Positions 36,363 through 48,694 of a DNA stretch of 64,000 nt are shown piece after piece. This stretch comes from Ophthalmolycus amberensis (taxonomy: Eukaryota; Chordata; Actinopteri; Perciformes; Zoarcidae). How positions within the stretch are numbered: position 1 is the first letter of the stretch; each line of letters begins with the position of its first letter. The position numbers were made by a program, and so were the translations under genes. The stretch spans positions 297,501-361,500 of the forward strand of contig JAFEUB010000847.1 of assembly GCA_024529925.1 (NCBI GenBank). The letters run 5' to 3'. Under the pieces are notes generated by a model that was given only the letters and a program-made list of their open reading frames with translations, did not search any database and was not told the origin of the DNA.

Positions 36363-36922
36363 AGATAGTGGAGCTGACGGTGAGAGTGGGGGCAGCCCGG
36401 AGCCAGTGGACGGGAATGCCTTCTGTTACTTGTTACTTCCAGGTCACCTAGCATCACACAGGACAGGCTAGGGATGGACAGTCTGATTCTCTTAACAAAC
36501 TCCCCTGTCATGTTGACTAATGACTGGACGTATTTAAGTCAGAAATACAAAAATAAAGCATCCACAACAGGCTACACCTACCCCCTGTCTTTATCCACAC
36601 GCCATTCTACCCAAGATCTTCTCATTTTGTTACATAAGCTTTATCAGAAATTGCTAATATAATATATTTGATTTGTTCTCCGCAAGCCATTCACTACATG
36701 TAGGAGGCCATAATTGATAGATGCCCATTGTAATTCTGCAAATGGATTACTAATTCATGCACCCTCTGACTGATTTGCTAAAGTAGTCCTGACTCACTTT
36801 ACCCTGACAACTTAATAATGAACATCTTCGAGATCAAGGTAGATTAGGACCAGCCTCTCAACTTGCGTAATTCGCTCTAAAGTTAAAAAGTACAAATGCG
36901 ATTCTGCCATCATGAAGAAAAA

Positions 36923-36988
<66 letters not shown>
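36923..36988. repeat. (CT)n-(CA)n microsatellite
   Basis: About 7 CT units lead into about 26 CA units, the complement of the GT array 600 bp upstream. Confidence 0.97.
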
Positions 36989-36990
<2 letters not shown>

Positions 36991-38739
36991 CAACTTCCGT
37001 TCCTTCATCTGGCTTTCTTCCTCAGGTTGTGTTGCATCAAAAGGGTGTTTTCCTCAGCTTCTGTTGTACCTTTGAATTTTTAAGAAGCAACACATATGAG
37101 GGAAGTCTGTGTAACAGTGTCAAACTGAGCGCCTAGTCATCAGTGAGTGTTGACCATGTATCATCACGCTGGATACTATGGAGTAAACTGCAAGGAAAAA
37201 GTCTGTTTTTATAACCTGGGTCATGTTTACTTTGCCGCTATCGACAATTGAATTACTGAAATCAGCAGACACAATAATTAAGAAAAAACAATATAGTATG
37301 ATCCAGCAAGACAATCAACATGAGTATATAATCAGACAACCAGAATTTAAAACCAATCTCCACTTCACCCCAACCTTTTATTTTAAGTGTTATAACTGCA
37401 CACAAACGAGCATACTTGTAGATAAGGGCAGGAGGTCAAAGCTAAAGTGCTGTGGAATAAATAATAGCTTTTGGTAAGACATGAAACTTAAAGGTTCTTC
37501 TTTGTTTTCACACTTGGAGGTTAACAGCTAAATCTAAAAACACATCTTTTTAAGTCAGTTTTGGCCTTCCGTCCATGCTAACAGGCATTTCTTTCACCAA
37601 AAATTTTGTTTTGAAAACAGGACATAACTATGGTCTTACTTTAAACCTTTCGAGAGGTTTTTTTGTTATTGTAAAAAGAAAGTAATAACTTAATTTAACT
37701 GGGCGAAAGACCCACGTTGTAAAACATAATGCAGCTTTAAAGTCCCAACTGATAGCAAGAGATACTGTAATTCCAAAAATCTTATAATTTCTGAAAGGCT
37801 TGAAGGGTTTCAATTGACCTGCAGTGACATGAAACAAGCTACCAAATCCTCCTCCAGCTTTCTCTGCAGTACAACTCTCACTGTGGTTTTGGACCAACTT
37901 TAAAAAAAGATATTACCCTTAAATGTGCAATTAATGTGTTGTTTCTATTGCATTCCCATTGTGTGATTTTAATATTAGAACACATGTAAACCTCGAGGCT
38001 GCACAGAAGCTTTAGGTCAGTATTGACTGGATCAGCTGTGAAACTCAGGGGACATTTCCCATCCTGCCTCAGTATCTGTAGGAGCATTTGTGTTTCAGGC
38101 TCTTCACAGCCTGGAGCTGCAGCACTGTGGCGTGTGTGTGTAGGCTTATCTGTTTCAATGAATGGGGAGCAGTGAGAGTGTGCACATGCTCATGAGACCA
38201 TCCACCAAATAAATGAAAATAATCCTTATAATAGAGGCAGAAACCAAGGACCTCTCTGTGTCTCTGCTCTCATGGAGGCCTATTCGTTTTCTCACTGGGT
38301 ACAATCTAGGCCCCGAGGGAGGAAAGCCGCTCTTACAGAATCATCCAGGAAAGGAGTCTTACATAACAAGTCGTATAATGTCAATGAAAAAAGCTCATTT
38401 AAAGGAGCATGAATAACAACAGAAAATAACGTGCATTCATTGATACGAGATGTTCAATGCAGATGTTTGGATGATATAAATAGATGGCAAATTAGATGCA
38501 TGCTTATTGCTAGCTGCAAAAGGGCCATAGCCATCTCTTGTTGCCATCTTCTATCTCATGGTGAAAGGAAGCTTATTAATGAAGTCCGTTTATAATCAAC
38601 TCATTCAAATGAGACCTTTAATGAAACATATGCCTTCATGTTCATTCAAAGGCTGAAATGACCTGTTTTTATTCAAAGCCAATGTGCAACATGCAGGAGC
38701 AGTTCTCGCTCAGTCAAAATGCCGCGACCTCTTTTCCAT

Positions 38740-39242
38740 GAATTATTTCTTATTGCGGTTCACTCCCACGGCCACGGAGCGTCTGACCCGCGCACGAGCC
38801 TGTGCTGTCGGGAGCGCGCAGCAATCATGCCTCATCCGTCGCACGCCTCGCTAGTGTCGGAAAAATAGCAGGAGACATTCGTCTTTTACCAAAAAAAAAA
38901 AAAAAAAGCACCCGCTCTTTCAGCCCTCGTGTTGTCGTGCGACCGCCCGCTTCGTGGTGAAGAAGCGAACACATTTTTTATCCAAAACTCGCCCATATTT
39001 GTTCTCCAGTCAATGAGACAAAGAGGGCAACAAGACACGAGAAGAGTACAGCTGTGGTGTTTCGGGGCTCATCCTTCATTTCGCAGGTCATTCCTTTAAG
39101 TTGACGCTGTCGACACTCCTGCCGCTGTTCAGTTTTGGGATGTAAAAGGCACTCTCAGGGACATCAACTGATGTGACTCAAACGAGTGTTTTCATTCCCC
39201 GGAACAATGAGCCCCGTGGGAGCCCGAAACGTCTCGTGAAAG
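38740..39242 (+). promoter_or_regulatory. gpr153: gpr153 CpG-rich promoter and non-coding first exon
   Basis: This is the only CpG-dense block between acot7 and the gpr153 coding exons. It has many CG steps in 38761-38870 (gaccCGCGCACGagc, ggagCGCGCagc) and again in 38930-39000. It ends in a consensus donor (gtgaaag|gtaagata, GT at 39243), fitting a 5' UTR exon that splices to the acceptor at 51660. The transcription start cannot be fixed; 38850-39000 is a guess. The exon part carries short uORFs: ATGTAA (39139), ATGTGA (39171) and a 10-codon one (39207-39239). No TATA box stands out. The alternative reading is an unrelated CpG island. Confidence 0.55.
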
Positions 39243-41431
39243 GTAAGATAAAGACTCGCACAGCTGATTACAATGATGTCAGGCTCACTGGTGCTCATTT
39301 TGATAGGTGTAGAAAGGTAGGGTGCTAAGAAAACGACGAGGCTTCATCCAAACAGGTGGTGTCCTGCAGCTCAACTGATGAGGAGGAGGAGGAGGAGGGG
39401 GAGAAAAGTAAATGTACACATTTGAATGAAGATGTAACATTCCTGTGGACCTGCCGTGAAAAATCTGACCTATTTTGAGGTTAGCGTTACAATTAATTTG
39501 CATGCAAAACAAATGCGGATGAGGAAGTGACCTAATTGGAAGATTGAATTACAAACATGACAGATAGGCTTCCTATGGGCAGCTATACACTCATTTAACT
39601 GAGTCAACAGCGTCTTTTACAATATATCTGTTTGGTAATTACTCTGAGCTGCTAGGTGAGGGATTACTAGAAATGACCAAGATTAGACGATAGAGAGAAA
39701 AACGCACCAGTAATGTGAACCAATACCCAGATAGTGCGCTTACACTGAGGCAGATTGTGACATAAGGATGTTGAGTTTCCTGCAATCACAAAGCGTATCA
39801 CACATACAAGAGCGACACGCAAACTGATGCAGGCAATGTCTGCAATGTGCTGAGCACAATCTTAGCAAAGCTTCACACCATAAATAATGCAACTGTAGCC
39901 TATGTCTTCTTTGTGTTTCTTTATAGCTGTTTTTCAAAAATTAATTTGCAATATTCATGACTGTGTGATTTGCTGTTATTCAACCTTCAAATGAAGCTGC
40001 TAAAAAGAAAGGAAGTAAGTTTCACAATTCAGCTTGACAGAAGTAAAACGATCAAGAGACACGATTTGGACACCGGATGGAGTTCCAATCCAACTTGTAA
40101 GTTTGGAATGAAAGTGTTTTAATATAGCTGCATGTTGACACCTGGCATTACAACAGCGGTCGCGGTGATGATGGACTAAACCAGACATTTCTGACACTGA
40201 TGAGGACATTATTCACAACTCTACCAGGCCAAAGGATTTACTTCGTTTTTAGTCCCAACCAATCTCTTTATTTTTCACCATATGAAACATGTTATTGACA
40301 AAGAAACCCAACACAAATACTCTTTTAAAAGCTACATTTTAGCAAATTCAGATCTCATGACTTGACTACAAGTGAAAAAAGATAAGAGAGAATGAGCGGG
40401 CTTCTACTGTTTTGATTCAGTTTGTTTCCCATCGGAGCAGACACGGCAGAAGTAAATGAGAGAGTGGATAACACGCAGTCGCAGGTCAGAAAGTGGCCAC
40501 GCAAGCCAACGATCACATCCACTGCTCAGACAAAGTGCTGTAGCTTACATGTAACAGTTGCTGCTACACCACAAAAGACTCACGACAGATCTCAGTGTTT
40601 CGCGGGGCATAATGTGACATTTTGTTTGTCACACATTTGGCTCTGTCATTTTGTGACCGCGTTAGCTCGCGTTAACACTATTCTCCTTTTCCCTTACACA
40701 TCGAGTCCGCCTTTCGTTAGACTGCATTATATGGCAATTTGGTATTAATTACAGTGAGAAGAATATTGAAAATGATGCCCATGTGGTCCAGCTACAGTCC
40801 TAGCTGGAGGTAGCTCAACATAAACAGAAAGGGAGCCTCTAGGGTTACATTTGTGATGGAAAATTAAACTGTTTGCTCAGGTCGCTCAGCAAAGAAAAGT
40901 GCTCACAACGTGCCTCAGTAACATCAAACAGCAGGTATAGGATTCTGGCTTGTGACCTTTTTTTTAATACCTTTTTATCTTATTCGTAATTTGTGGGAAG
41001 GCATCCAATGGACGCTGATTGCACCAGAACGGCTTGTAATCTTACACATTTACTGGAGCGTTGTGTTAGTGGAAAATCAAGTGCAGGAGGGGAATTATGA
41101 AAAGCACAGTGGATGTGACATCTCGGTGCTGGGAGCTGTTAATGACTGCACACAGTATTTAAGAAGATTCTGTCAAGCTTGGTTGCAATTGTAGTTTGTT
41201 ATAAATGCGTTCCCACAGACAAAACACAAAACAGCAAATATAAAACCTGTTTGGAAGTGTCTAATTCGATGCAATATAGGTTTTAGATGCCTTAACGGTG
41301 GTAGGAAATACCCATTGAGGATGTCTTGATGTAGACCACTCAACTTTACTGCACGGCAAAAGCAAATTAGAGCTCGAGTTTTAGATTTCAAGTTTCAAGT
41401 ACCTCAGAGCTCTATCGATATTATTTGATGG

Positions 41432-41474
41432 GTATTTAATCAGTGCAGACGTATTTAATCAGGTATTTAATCAG
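41432..41474 (+). repeat. Triple 12-mer GTATTTAATCAG
   Basis: Exact copies at 41432-41443, 41451-41462 and 41463-41474. The last two are directly adjacent and the first is offset by 7 nt. Confidence 0.9.
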
Positions 41475-41639
41475 TTTCACTATTTTAATAGCGACCCCAT
41501 TGGGACATTGATCTGGGAGGTTGCTTGGCATTCAATCATTTGCCAGTTTGATGTATAATCTCCAGCAGGAGGACATCGATTCAATAGAGTAATTGTCTTA
41601 GCTTATCTCTCTTGGCAGGCAGGTCAGAGGTCACGGTCA

Positions 41640-41795
41640 GATGAGCACCTCTAGAGCTTTTATTTTTTTTTCTGATGACCGGAGCTGATAGTGTTTCACT
41701 GGCTCCGTTTAGAGACTTCTGTGGCCGACACAGGGACTTGAATCGGGGTCCTCTAGTTGGAGAGCAGGCTGCCAACTCCCTCTGCCTCCGTGCTG
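41640..41795 (-). mobile_element. tRNA-headed SINE-like element
   Basis: On the minus strand GGGAGTTGGCAGCCTGCTCT, CCAACTAGAGGACCCCGATT and CAAGTCCCTG give a tRNA-like head with a good box B (CGATTCAAGTCC). A unique body and an AT-rich tail (AAAAAAAATAAAAGC) follow. Box A is imperfect. Probably an old SINE. Confidence 0.5.
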
Positions 41796-42384
41796 TGCAT
41801 TAGTGCAATGCTGTGATTAAACGGAAGGGGCATTTGCTCACAACATGTTATTGTTGTTTTGTATTTCACTACTTGAGCATGGCTGCTTGTGCATATTTGC
41901 TGTACATGGATACGTTACGATCACAGCAGCTACGCAGAGTTACTCACCACAGGAAGATGATACAGATGTATAAAATACACGGTCATCTTTCACCAGAGTT
42001 CAGAGTGCCCTCTACTCAAATAATGTTTCATTCATAGTTTGTGTAAGTATACACCCGCGACTGCAAACTGAACTTTGGCCTTATTTTACCCCAAATAGAC
42101 TGGAGCAGAATGGTGATGGATTTGAGTAGCTTTCATTTTTCCAGCAATGTAACCGATTCCCATTCAAGACAGGCCATTAACAGACTAACAGTGAAGCAGA
42201 TGTAGCTGAAGTGGTCTTCTTTCAATGAGGCTGGTTTGGTCTGTGTTTGTGCAGAGGGACCTCACTGCAGCTAAACATTGTTAATCGTGGATGAGTGAGA
42301 ACCATACGGACTGAACTCTAAAGTACTTCCTTCCATTCATCGTAAAACCAGAAGATAAATGTACGATGCAGTCGAATAGGACCT

Positions 42385-43415
42385 ACATCACGACTTCCTG
42401 TGTCTTTTCCTAACCTCTTTTCCTTTACTTCAGAGATGGGGAAAGATAATTCATAAAGACTTCGGAAAGCATCACCACAGTGCTTGGAGAATCCTGCACT
42501 TACTCTCGTCTACAGATGTTTTTTTTAATGCAACTTTATTTACAACACACAGAAAATGAGTACAATGGAAAAACTCAATGCTGTGTGATTCAATCAAGGA
42601 TTCCTGTCCTGAAACAGAATCACGCGTTCTCAGAAAGATGTTTTTAGTTCATCCATAGTGCACAATAAACAGTGACGGTGGATGTTAATGACTGCTGAAT
42701 GGTGCCGTTATCTCCTTCCTGTCATAAAGAATGGTCCAGTGTATCCTAGGAAATGAGAAAGCATTGAAGCTCCTTTCCTTTGCATTTAGAGGACTCGACC
42801 AGCTCTTATCATGGCTGCCACTTTAAATGCTTCGGGGTCTTTTCACTCAGTTAGTAACCTTCCTAAGCTAAAAAGACTATTTGACCGCAGCCTTGTTGTT
42901 TCCTATTTTTGGTCCTGGTTGACTAGGGTTGCAGTCGAACAGTCTTCTATAAAAACGTTCCCAACTGAGTGAAATGACCGGGAAGAAGTGGCAGCCATGA
43001 TAAGAGCTGGTCAGATTCTCTGACTGCTAAGGAAAGGTGCTTTAATGCTTCCTTTCTTACCTCCTTTAGCATTGGATACACTGGAACAAGTAGTTAATGC
43101 CATCCCACAATTTAAAGCAATGCACCATATCTCTATATTCCTTTTTTGAATTCCAACCTATAGCCTGCATCAAACTACATGGGAAGAATGCACAAGGAGA
43201 AGTAACTAAGATGCACATTTAGTGGTCCATCTTCTGAACATCGCCATCCCATAATTACGTATCCTAGTGTAAGTGCTGTCGGGTTCTTTTAACACAGCGG
43301 TTGTCTTTTGAGGAGTCCATATGACTTGCCGTTCACATCTTTACTTGACCTCATGACGCTTTACATCGAAGTCGGGAGAAATTGGTTAGGAAAAGACACA
43401 AGACGTCATCTTTTT
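42385..43415. repeat. ~1.03-kb imperfect palindrome (foldback element)
   Basis: Matching words occur in inverted orientation about a single centre near 42900. TGTGTCTTTTCCTAACC (42399-42415) pairs exactly with 43384-43400. GACCAGCTCTTATCATGGCT (about 42797-42816) pairs with about 42994-43013, and CCAGTGTATCC (about 42735) with GGATACACTGG (about 43075). Weaker pairs such as GACTTCG..AAAGC.TCA and CACTTAC lie between. Coordinate sums stay near 85,800, so the arms are about 500 nt each and collinear, with many substitutions and small indels. It could be a foldback DNA element, a palindromic MITE or an inverted duplication. No transposase frame is seen. Confidence 0.8.
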
Positions 43416-45453
43416 GTTTTTATTGTTCCACCGTGTCAGAATGACTCTGCTCAATAAGGTCGCCTAGTGATGATGAAATGTAGGGACATTTAATGTGCCA
43501 TTTATCTTGTAACGACCACTGTTTGATACTTTCTAGGCTTGATTTAGGAAATGACAAAGGAGGAGTGCTAGTACACCAGCACAGCTGTGCCAGTTTAACG
43601 GTTCAGCATTTTCAGCATTTTGTATTCATGATGGAAACATGCGGATAGTAGATCAAAGTCTGCTGTCTGCTGAATGTGGATCCAGTACAGTGCAACAGAG
43701 TTCCTAATGTGGTGGTGGTTTGTTTACCAACGGTGCTCTAATGAAGGGATGATAAGAGATTGTCAGATATTGGTAACGCAATAAGCCCTCTGGCTGTCAT
43801 GTTTATGAAAACAGTCCTGGTCTTAAGAATTTTGACTGAGGTAGGAAGGCCTCATTTTTGCTTGAAAGTTCAGCTGTTCACTTCTGGCTGCTTTCTAAAG
43901 TTTCTAATACTCTGCTGTGTGCCCTCCTTTGGGTATAGAGCTCAGTGTGAACACACTGAGAGGGGACAGACAGGGATTTTAATTGTGCATGCATTTTATT
44001 AAGGCTAATTTTAGGCTTTGGTACGTGTGCATTTTGAGTGGGACCACAGACTGTATAATGACACAGGTAGACAGATATCAAAGTAATAGAGTAGAAAGCG
44101 CTCTCGGCCAATCACGGGTGGAACAACAAACTGGCAATAAGGATGAATGTTTTTTTTACTTAATTCATTTTTATTTTTTCCTTTTATGACTGCGTGTTTG
44201 TGACAAAGTAGCCTGAATGGGAACTTTGGAAAAATGACAATTGTCATCTAGTTGTCCTTTTCTTCCAGGAATGCTTCTTTCTTAAAACCTTAAACCGTAA
44301 ATTCCAAGGAGGTCACAAATATCAGCCGCTTGGGTCCTAAAGAGGTGAATCCCCTTTGTTGACAGAGGTATCTTCTTTCTGCAGGACAGTAGGTTGAAGC
44401 CGATCCTGCTGATAATTTGTCACGCCAGGAGGACGTCTCGGGACTCTCATTGATAACTAAATAATGAGCGCTCACTGGAGATGAGTGAGATTGATGGTGT
44501 TTTGCCCTCTGAGGGACGTTGTAATCCCTCATGTGTGAGGGAGAGCTATTCACCAGCACTGGTGACACCGTGCTCCATGAGGAAGAGACAAGTGTGCCGA
44601 AACTGACTGCTGGCCTAAACAAGTTGTTGAACTATCCCGATTGTACAAATTAGAAATATCCATGTTGTCCTGTAAAAACAGGAATTATTAGAATAGATGT
44701 GTTAAAATTCTAATGAAATAATTCTAATAATCAAAATTTTTTAAATAGTTTCCTTTACTTAACTGCTGATAAATTATCTTATTTATGCTCTCTAGGAGGC
44801 CATGCACATTTATAATAACGTTTAATAACCCTTTTAAAAGGTCTCATATTGTAGAAAGTCAGATTTCCATGTCTTTTTTTATTATTACCGTAAGCAGGTC
44901 TCTAGGTGATATATAAATACTGGGAAAGTATCCAAATGCTCAATCCACAGAGTAATGCACACGGCCCGTATTCAGAAACTGTGCCTTTTTAAATACAATG
45001 TTGTGATGTCACTAGGGATGAAAAATTCATTTAAAATTTATGGAAATCGCAATACGCAATAATATAATTTATTAAAGGCGAAGATGTGTGTCAAAATACC
45101 ATTTTAAATTATATATTGTTGTGCTGCAGAGATGTCCTGGCCTACACATCATATTCCAGAGACTTAAGAAAACATCTTTGTTTAGAACAGATCACACCAT
45201 AATCATATTGATGTCATATGTCAATGAAAATGAGAAGAATAATGTAAAAATTGTCATTCCCTCTATTCCTTGCAATATCAGTCAAAGTTATGGCAATTGT
45301 ATATTTCTATTCCTCTGAGCCAGTGACAGCCGTGGCCGTCTTTACATAAAATCTCTACGTAAGAGTACAAGTAGATTTATAACTGGTTGTTCATTTTACA
45401 CAAAGGGATCATGGTTTGTTTTGTTCACCTGCGTCTAGCGAGAAAAAAATTAC

Positions 45454-45474
45454 TTCAGCACCACGGACAGTGCT
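45454..45474 (+). promoter_or_regulatory. RE1/NRSE, REST (NRSF) binding site candidate
   Basis: The site reads TTCAGCACCACGGACAG followed by TGCT. The canonical 21-bp RE1 has the same first 17 bases followed by CGCC, so 19 of 21 positions agree, including both half-sites at the standard spacing. REST silences neuronal genes in non-neural cells, and gpr153 is a brain-enriched gene, so an intronic RE1 is a sensible control element. Occupancy is not shown. Confidence 0.75.
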
Positions 45475-46106
45475 ATGGGTTTATCAATACACAGCACAGT
45501 TAGGCTGATATTTCAGAGCCATGGTCGGGGCCACAGATTCTAACTTGCACAAACATCAGTCAGATGAAGGATTAATGAGTCTGGCAGAATAGACCAACAT
45601 ATTTAACAAACCCCTCTTCCCCTGCACTGTCTCGGCTTCAGGCAGACGAGGGATGGCAGGTTAACAAGGCGGATGCGTTTTGGTAATTTTGCTTACAAGG
45701 GGAATGACAAACCCCCTCAAATCGCCTACTGGTTATAATCTATGGATTAGTCTATTTTCTCCACTTATTCGGATCCCCGTAAACTGCAGAGTACAAACTT
45801 CCATTATTTAGAAACATAAACTAACATATAATACTAATATTACAGAGCAGTCAACATATCGTAAGTTAACAAAGGGATCTGATTACAGCCAGAGAAAATA
45901 TAGCGTGATGTTGGCAGCCGAGAAAGAATTAAATCAGACGGCAGTGAAGTAGCTATTTTATACTTTATATGTTTTGTAATTGCCTTTAAGTGGGAAAGGG
46001 AAATGATTGACTGGCCCTGACATTCCCAGCACTCAAATCTGTGGAGGGCTGCACTTGCATTGGGCAGCTCCCTGGCATGAGTGTTTGTAACTAAATGTGA
46101 AACGGG

Positions 46107-46140
46107 GTGCTGCTGCTGCTGCTGCTGCTGCTGCCGCTGC
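46107..46140. repeat. (TGC)n trinucleotide repeat
   Basis: About nine TGC/CTG units then CCGCTGC. A poly-Gln frame on the minus strand derives from it and is not a gene. Confidence 0.93.
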
Positions 46141-48429
46141 AAAAAAGCTTTCCTGCTGACTTGACTTTCAAAGTAAAGCGCCTGTCATGTGTAAGCATCA
46201 ACGATGTAAAATTAAACACTCTGGGGAAAGCTGCGCAGCCTCCCAGGACAGAGTATACTCTCCTCTGACAGCTCCAGAGATGAGTTGCTGGTTGGGCAAT
46301 AAGACCCCATGCGTCCCAACGGTCACCGGGGAGCTTATTAAAGAGGTCCGCTCCTGCCAATTGGAAGCTGAGCGATGAGGGTCTGGATTACACATCCACA
46401 CCAGCTTTCACTTTGTGCTGATGAGCCTGATTAGATAGAGCTTTGAAAACCATCATGTTCCTTGGATCAGGTTTACATCTAATCATTGGTCTGATCTCAT
46501 TCAGACACACTGTCATCTATTTTGGCCTTTGTTTTAATAGATGCATGCTTCTTTATGCCTGCCAAAATCTGTCTCGGCACACTTGTCTCTTCCTCTCTGT
46601 ATCTCAGCTGATTGTGGTTTGAGATGAAGAATGAAAAAGTGTTTGGTCTTTTTTTTTTTTCTTCCGCAGTTCAAAATGTGACTCATGTGCCAAGTGAAGA
46701 AAAACTCATCTCCCTACACAGCAGTATTCATCAGCCCTTAATGCTGATGGTATTCCTGCAAATGCTTTGGTGCAAACAGGCTGTCGTTTACATTTCCACT
46801 GACAGATACATCATCACAGTGAATAATTATGCTGTGTCTAGAAGTGAAACAAGCCATGCTGAGTCATCTGTATTGAAACAAACTCAAGATATCATATAAC
46901 AATGGGGTCGAAAGCATTATAATGCATCCAGGAAAGCAGTCCCTTTGCTGTTTTCTAATGTTTTCCACTGCATTCTGAAGGAAGTTGTTTATATTTCTAG
47001 CTAACAGAGCTAATCAAGGGGGAAATTAAACCCTGTGATGCTTTTATTTTGTATCAATTTTGTTTGTGTACCTCTTTAATTGCTATATTATAAAATACTC
47101 TGAGACATAATTTTGGAAGAGTTAATCTGACCAATTTATCTCACTATAATGCAAAACCCTGATAAAACATTAGTGGTACACTATATTGGGAACTAAAGCA
47201 CTTTTAAAGAAGGTACCTTTTCCTTCACAGCTTGTTGCACCCAAAGCATTTCAATCATTTAGAATTTTAAGCTAAATTGATGTAAGAGCCTGTAAGCATT
47301 GGAACAAAGTCTCTAGCTCTGTTGATGTCATAGTTATCATAGGTAAATACACAAGCATTGTTTGGTGACAGAAGTCTCAGAAATCAGTCATTTCTTGTTC
47401 CAGGGCTAATTTCATGAGGTTTAAATATACATTATTTGCCGTACCTTTTGCTCTTAAGCGAGTCTTCACATCTGGATGTAAACGGCTCATGAGACGAGGA
47501 GAAGTTCAAAATGAGTAATTATTAAAATACCGTTAAAGCTACCATGACACATTTGTGTTTCCTAATCTTGTACACTCTGTTAACTGTGTGTGTGTGTGTG
47601 TGACCTTGCAGCCTGTGTGTAATTGTCAGTGCTGATTTCCCCTGTGTAGAGGGCAGATTTGGCTCGGAGGCCCAGGGGATTGTGGGTGATCGAGCTGTTA
47701 GGCTTTCTAACCATAGTGGAACTATCGGTCAAGTGTTAAAATAAAAAACAGTGCTACAACTACGATAACTACTGCTATTCCTGTTACCAGACTACCACTA
47801 TACCACCACTTCTACCTCTACTAATACAACTATGTACTAAAAGTATGTCGTAGTGCCAAGACAGTTTGCAATATGATGTGTTTTTTGTATTGAAGCATCA
47901 CTTCCGAGTAGATTAGTTCAACCTGATTTCCATCCAGATGTCATGTCTAACACTCGTGCAAAAGTTGCTACATTTCCTGTCATGGCGGTTAACAGTAAAC
48001 AGTTTTTTTCTCTTGGTAAAGTCAGCTCAGAATATGCTAAAGATGAGAGAAAGTGAAGAGAAAAATGCAATTGAGCAGTTGATTATGATCCACAAACCTT
48101 CCGTTGAACGAAACGATAAAAGGTTAAACAACAGAGCGTCTGTGCCACATATTCTTAGAAGGGTTACTAATGAGGGTTAGTAACGAGCCAACTGAGTGGG
48201 CTCTTTAGTGTCATTCTTAGTCTGAACAAGTTGTTACCGCCAGCATTGACACTGTTTGCTCTCTTTCACACTAAATGTTTGGCTTTAAGCCTGGAGACTT
48301 GTGTTAAAGGAAATGCCTCTTAAGAAAAAACATCTTAAGAGGAAGATTGTCTCTCTAAAACCTTACACCAACAAATGAAACTCCACAAATAGAGCAACTC
48401 ACATTTGGATGGGAGGTACTAGAATAAGC

Positions 48430-48694
48430 CAAGTCCAGGGGAGATATCGCCCTCTTGATCCTTGTACACATGCCATCTATTGCACTTCTGTCCATCCTGA
48501 GAGAGGGATCCCTCCTCTGTTGCTCTCCCACATGTCTCTTCCTCTTTTCTCCCCGTTAAAGGTTTTTTTTTGGGGGAGTTGTTCCTGTTCCGGGACAGAG
48601 GATGTCGCATGTGTACTGATTGTAAAGCCCTCTGTGGCTAATTTGTAATTTGTGATTTTGGGTATACAAAAAATGAAATGAATTGAATTGAATC
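48430..48694 (+). mobile_element. Rex1-like LINE 3' end
   Basis: GAGAGGGATCCCTCCTCTGT, TTTCTCCCCGTTAAAGGTTT, GGGACAGAGGATGTCGCATG and TTGTAAAGCCCTCTGTGGCT occur in order, closing with ATGAATTGAATTGAAT. This is the familiar 3' end of Rex1/Babar (CR1-clade) non-LTR elements in teleosts. Only 3' UTR is present. The 5' boundary is approximate. Confidence 0.75.

Larger units (their letters stand above)
33931..38739. other. Intergenic region between acot7 and gpr153
   Basis: No gene is supported. A (GAT)n run lies at about 33963-33981, a pyrimidine-rich stretch at 34085-34330, a palindrome at 35231-35244 and two long dinucleotide arrays at 36230-36362 and 36923-36988. The blocks 36660-36850 and 38400-38740 are repeat-free and rich in homeodomain-type words (TAATTG, ATTAATGA), suggesting enhancers, but this is only an impression. 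Confidence 0.75.

Noticed and set aside
43941..43960. CTCAGTGTGAACACACTGAG near-palindrome as an operator-like site
   Set aside because: Short inverted repeats of this size occur by chance in 64 kb; no supporting context.
45840..46142. Minus-strand frame starting with poly-Gln
   Set aside because: The Gln run is the (TGC)n microsatellite read backwards; the rest has no similarity.
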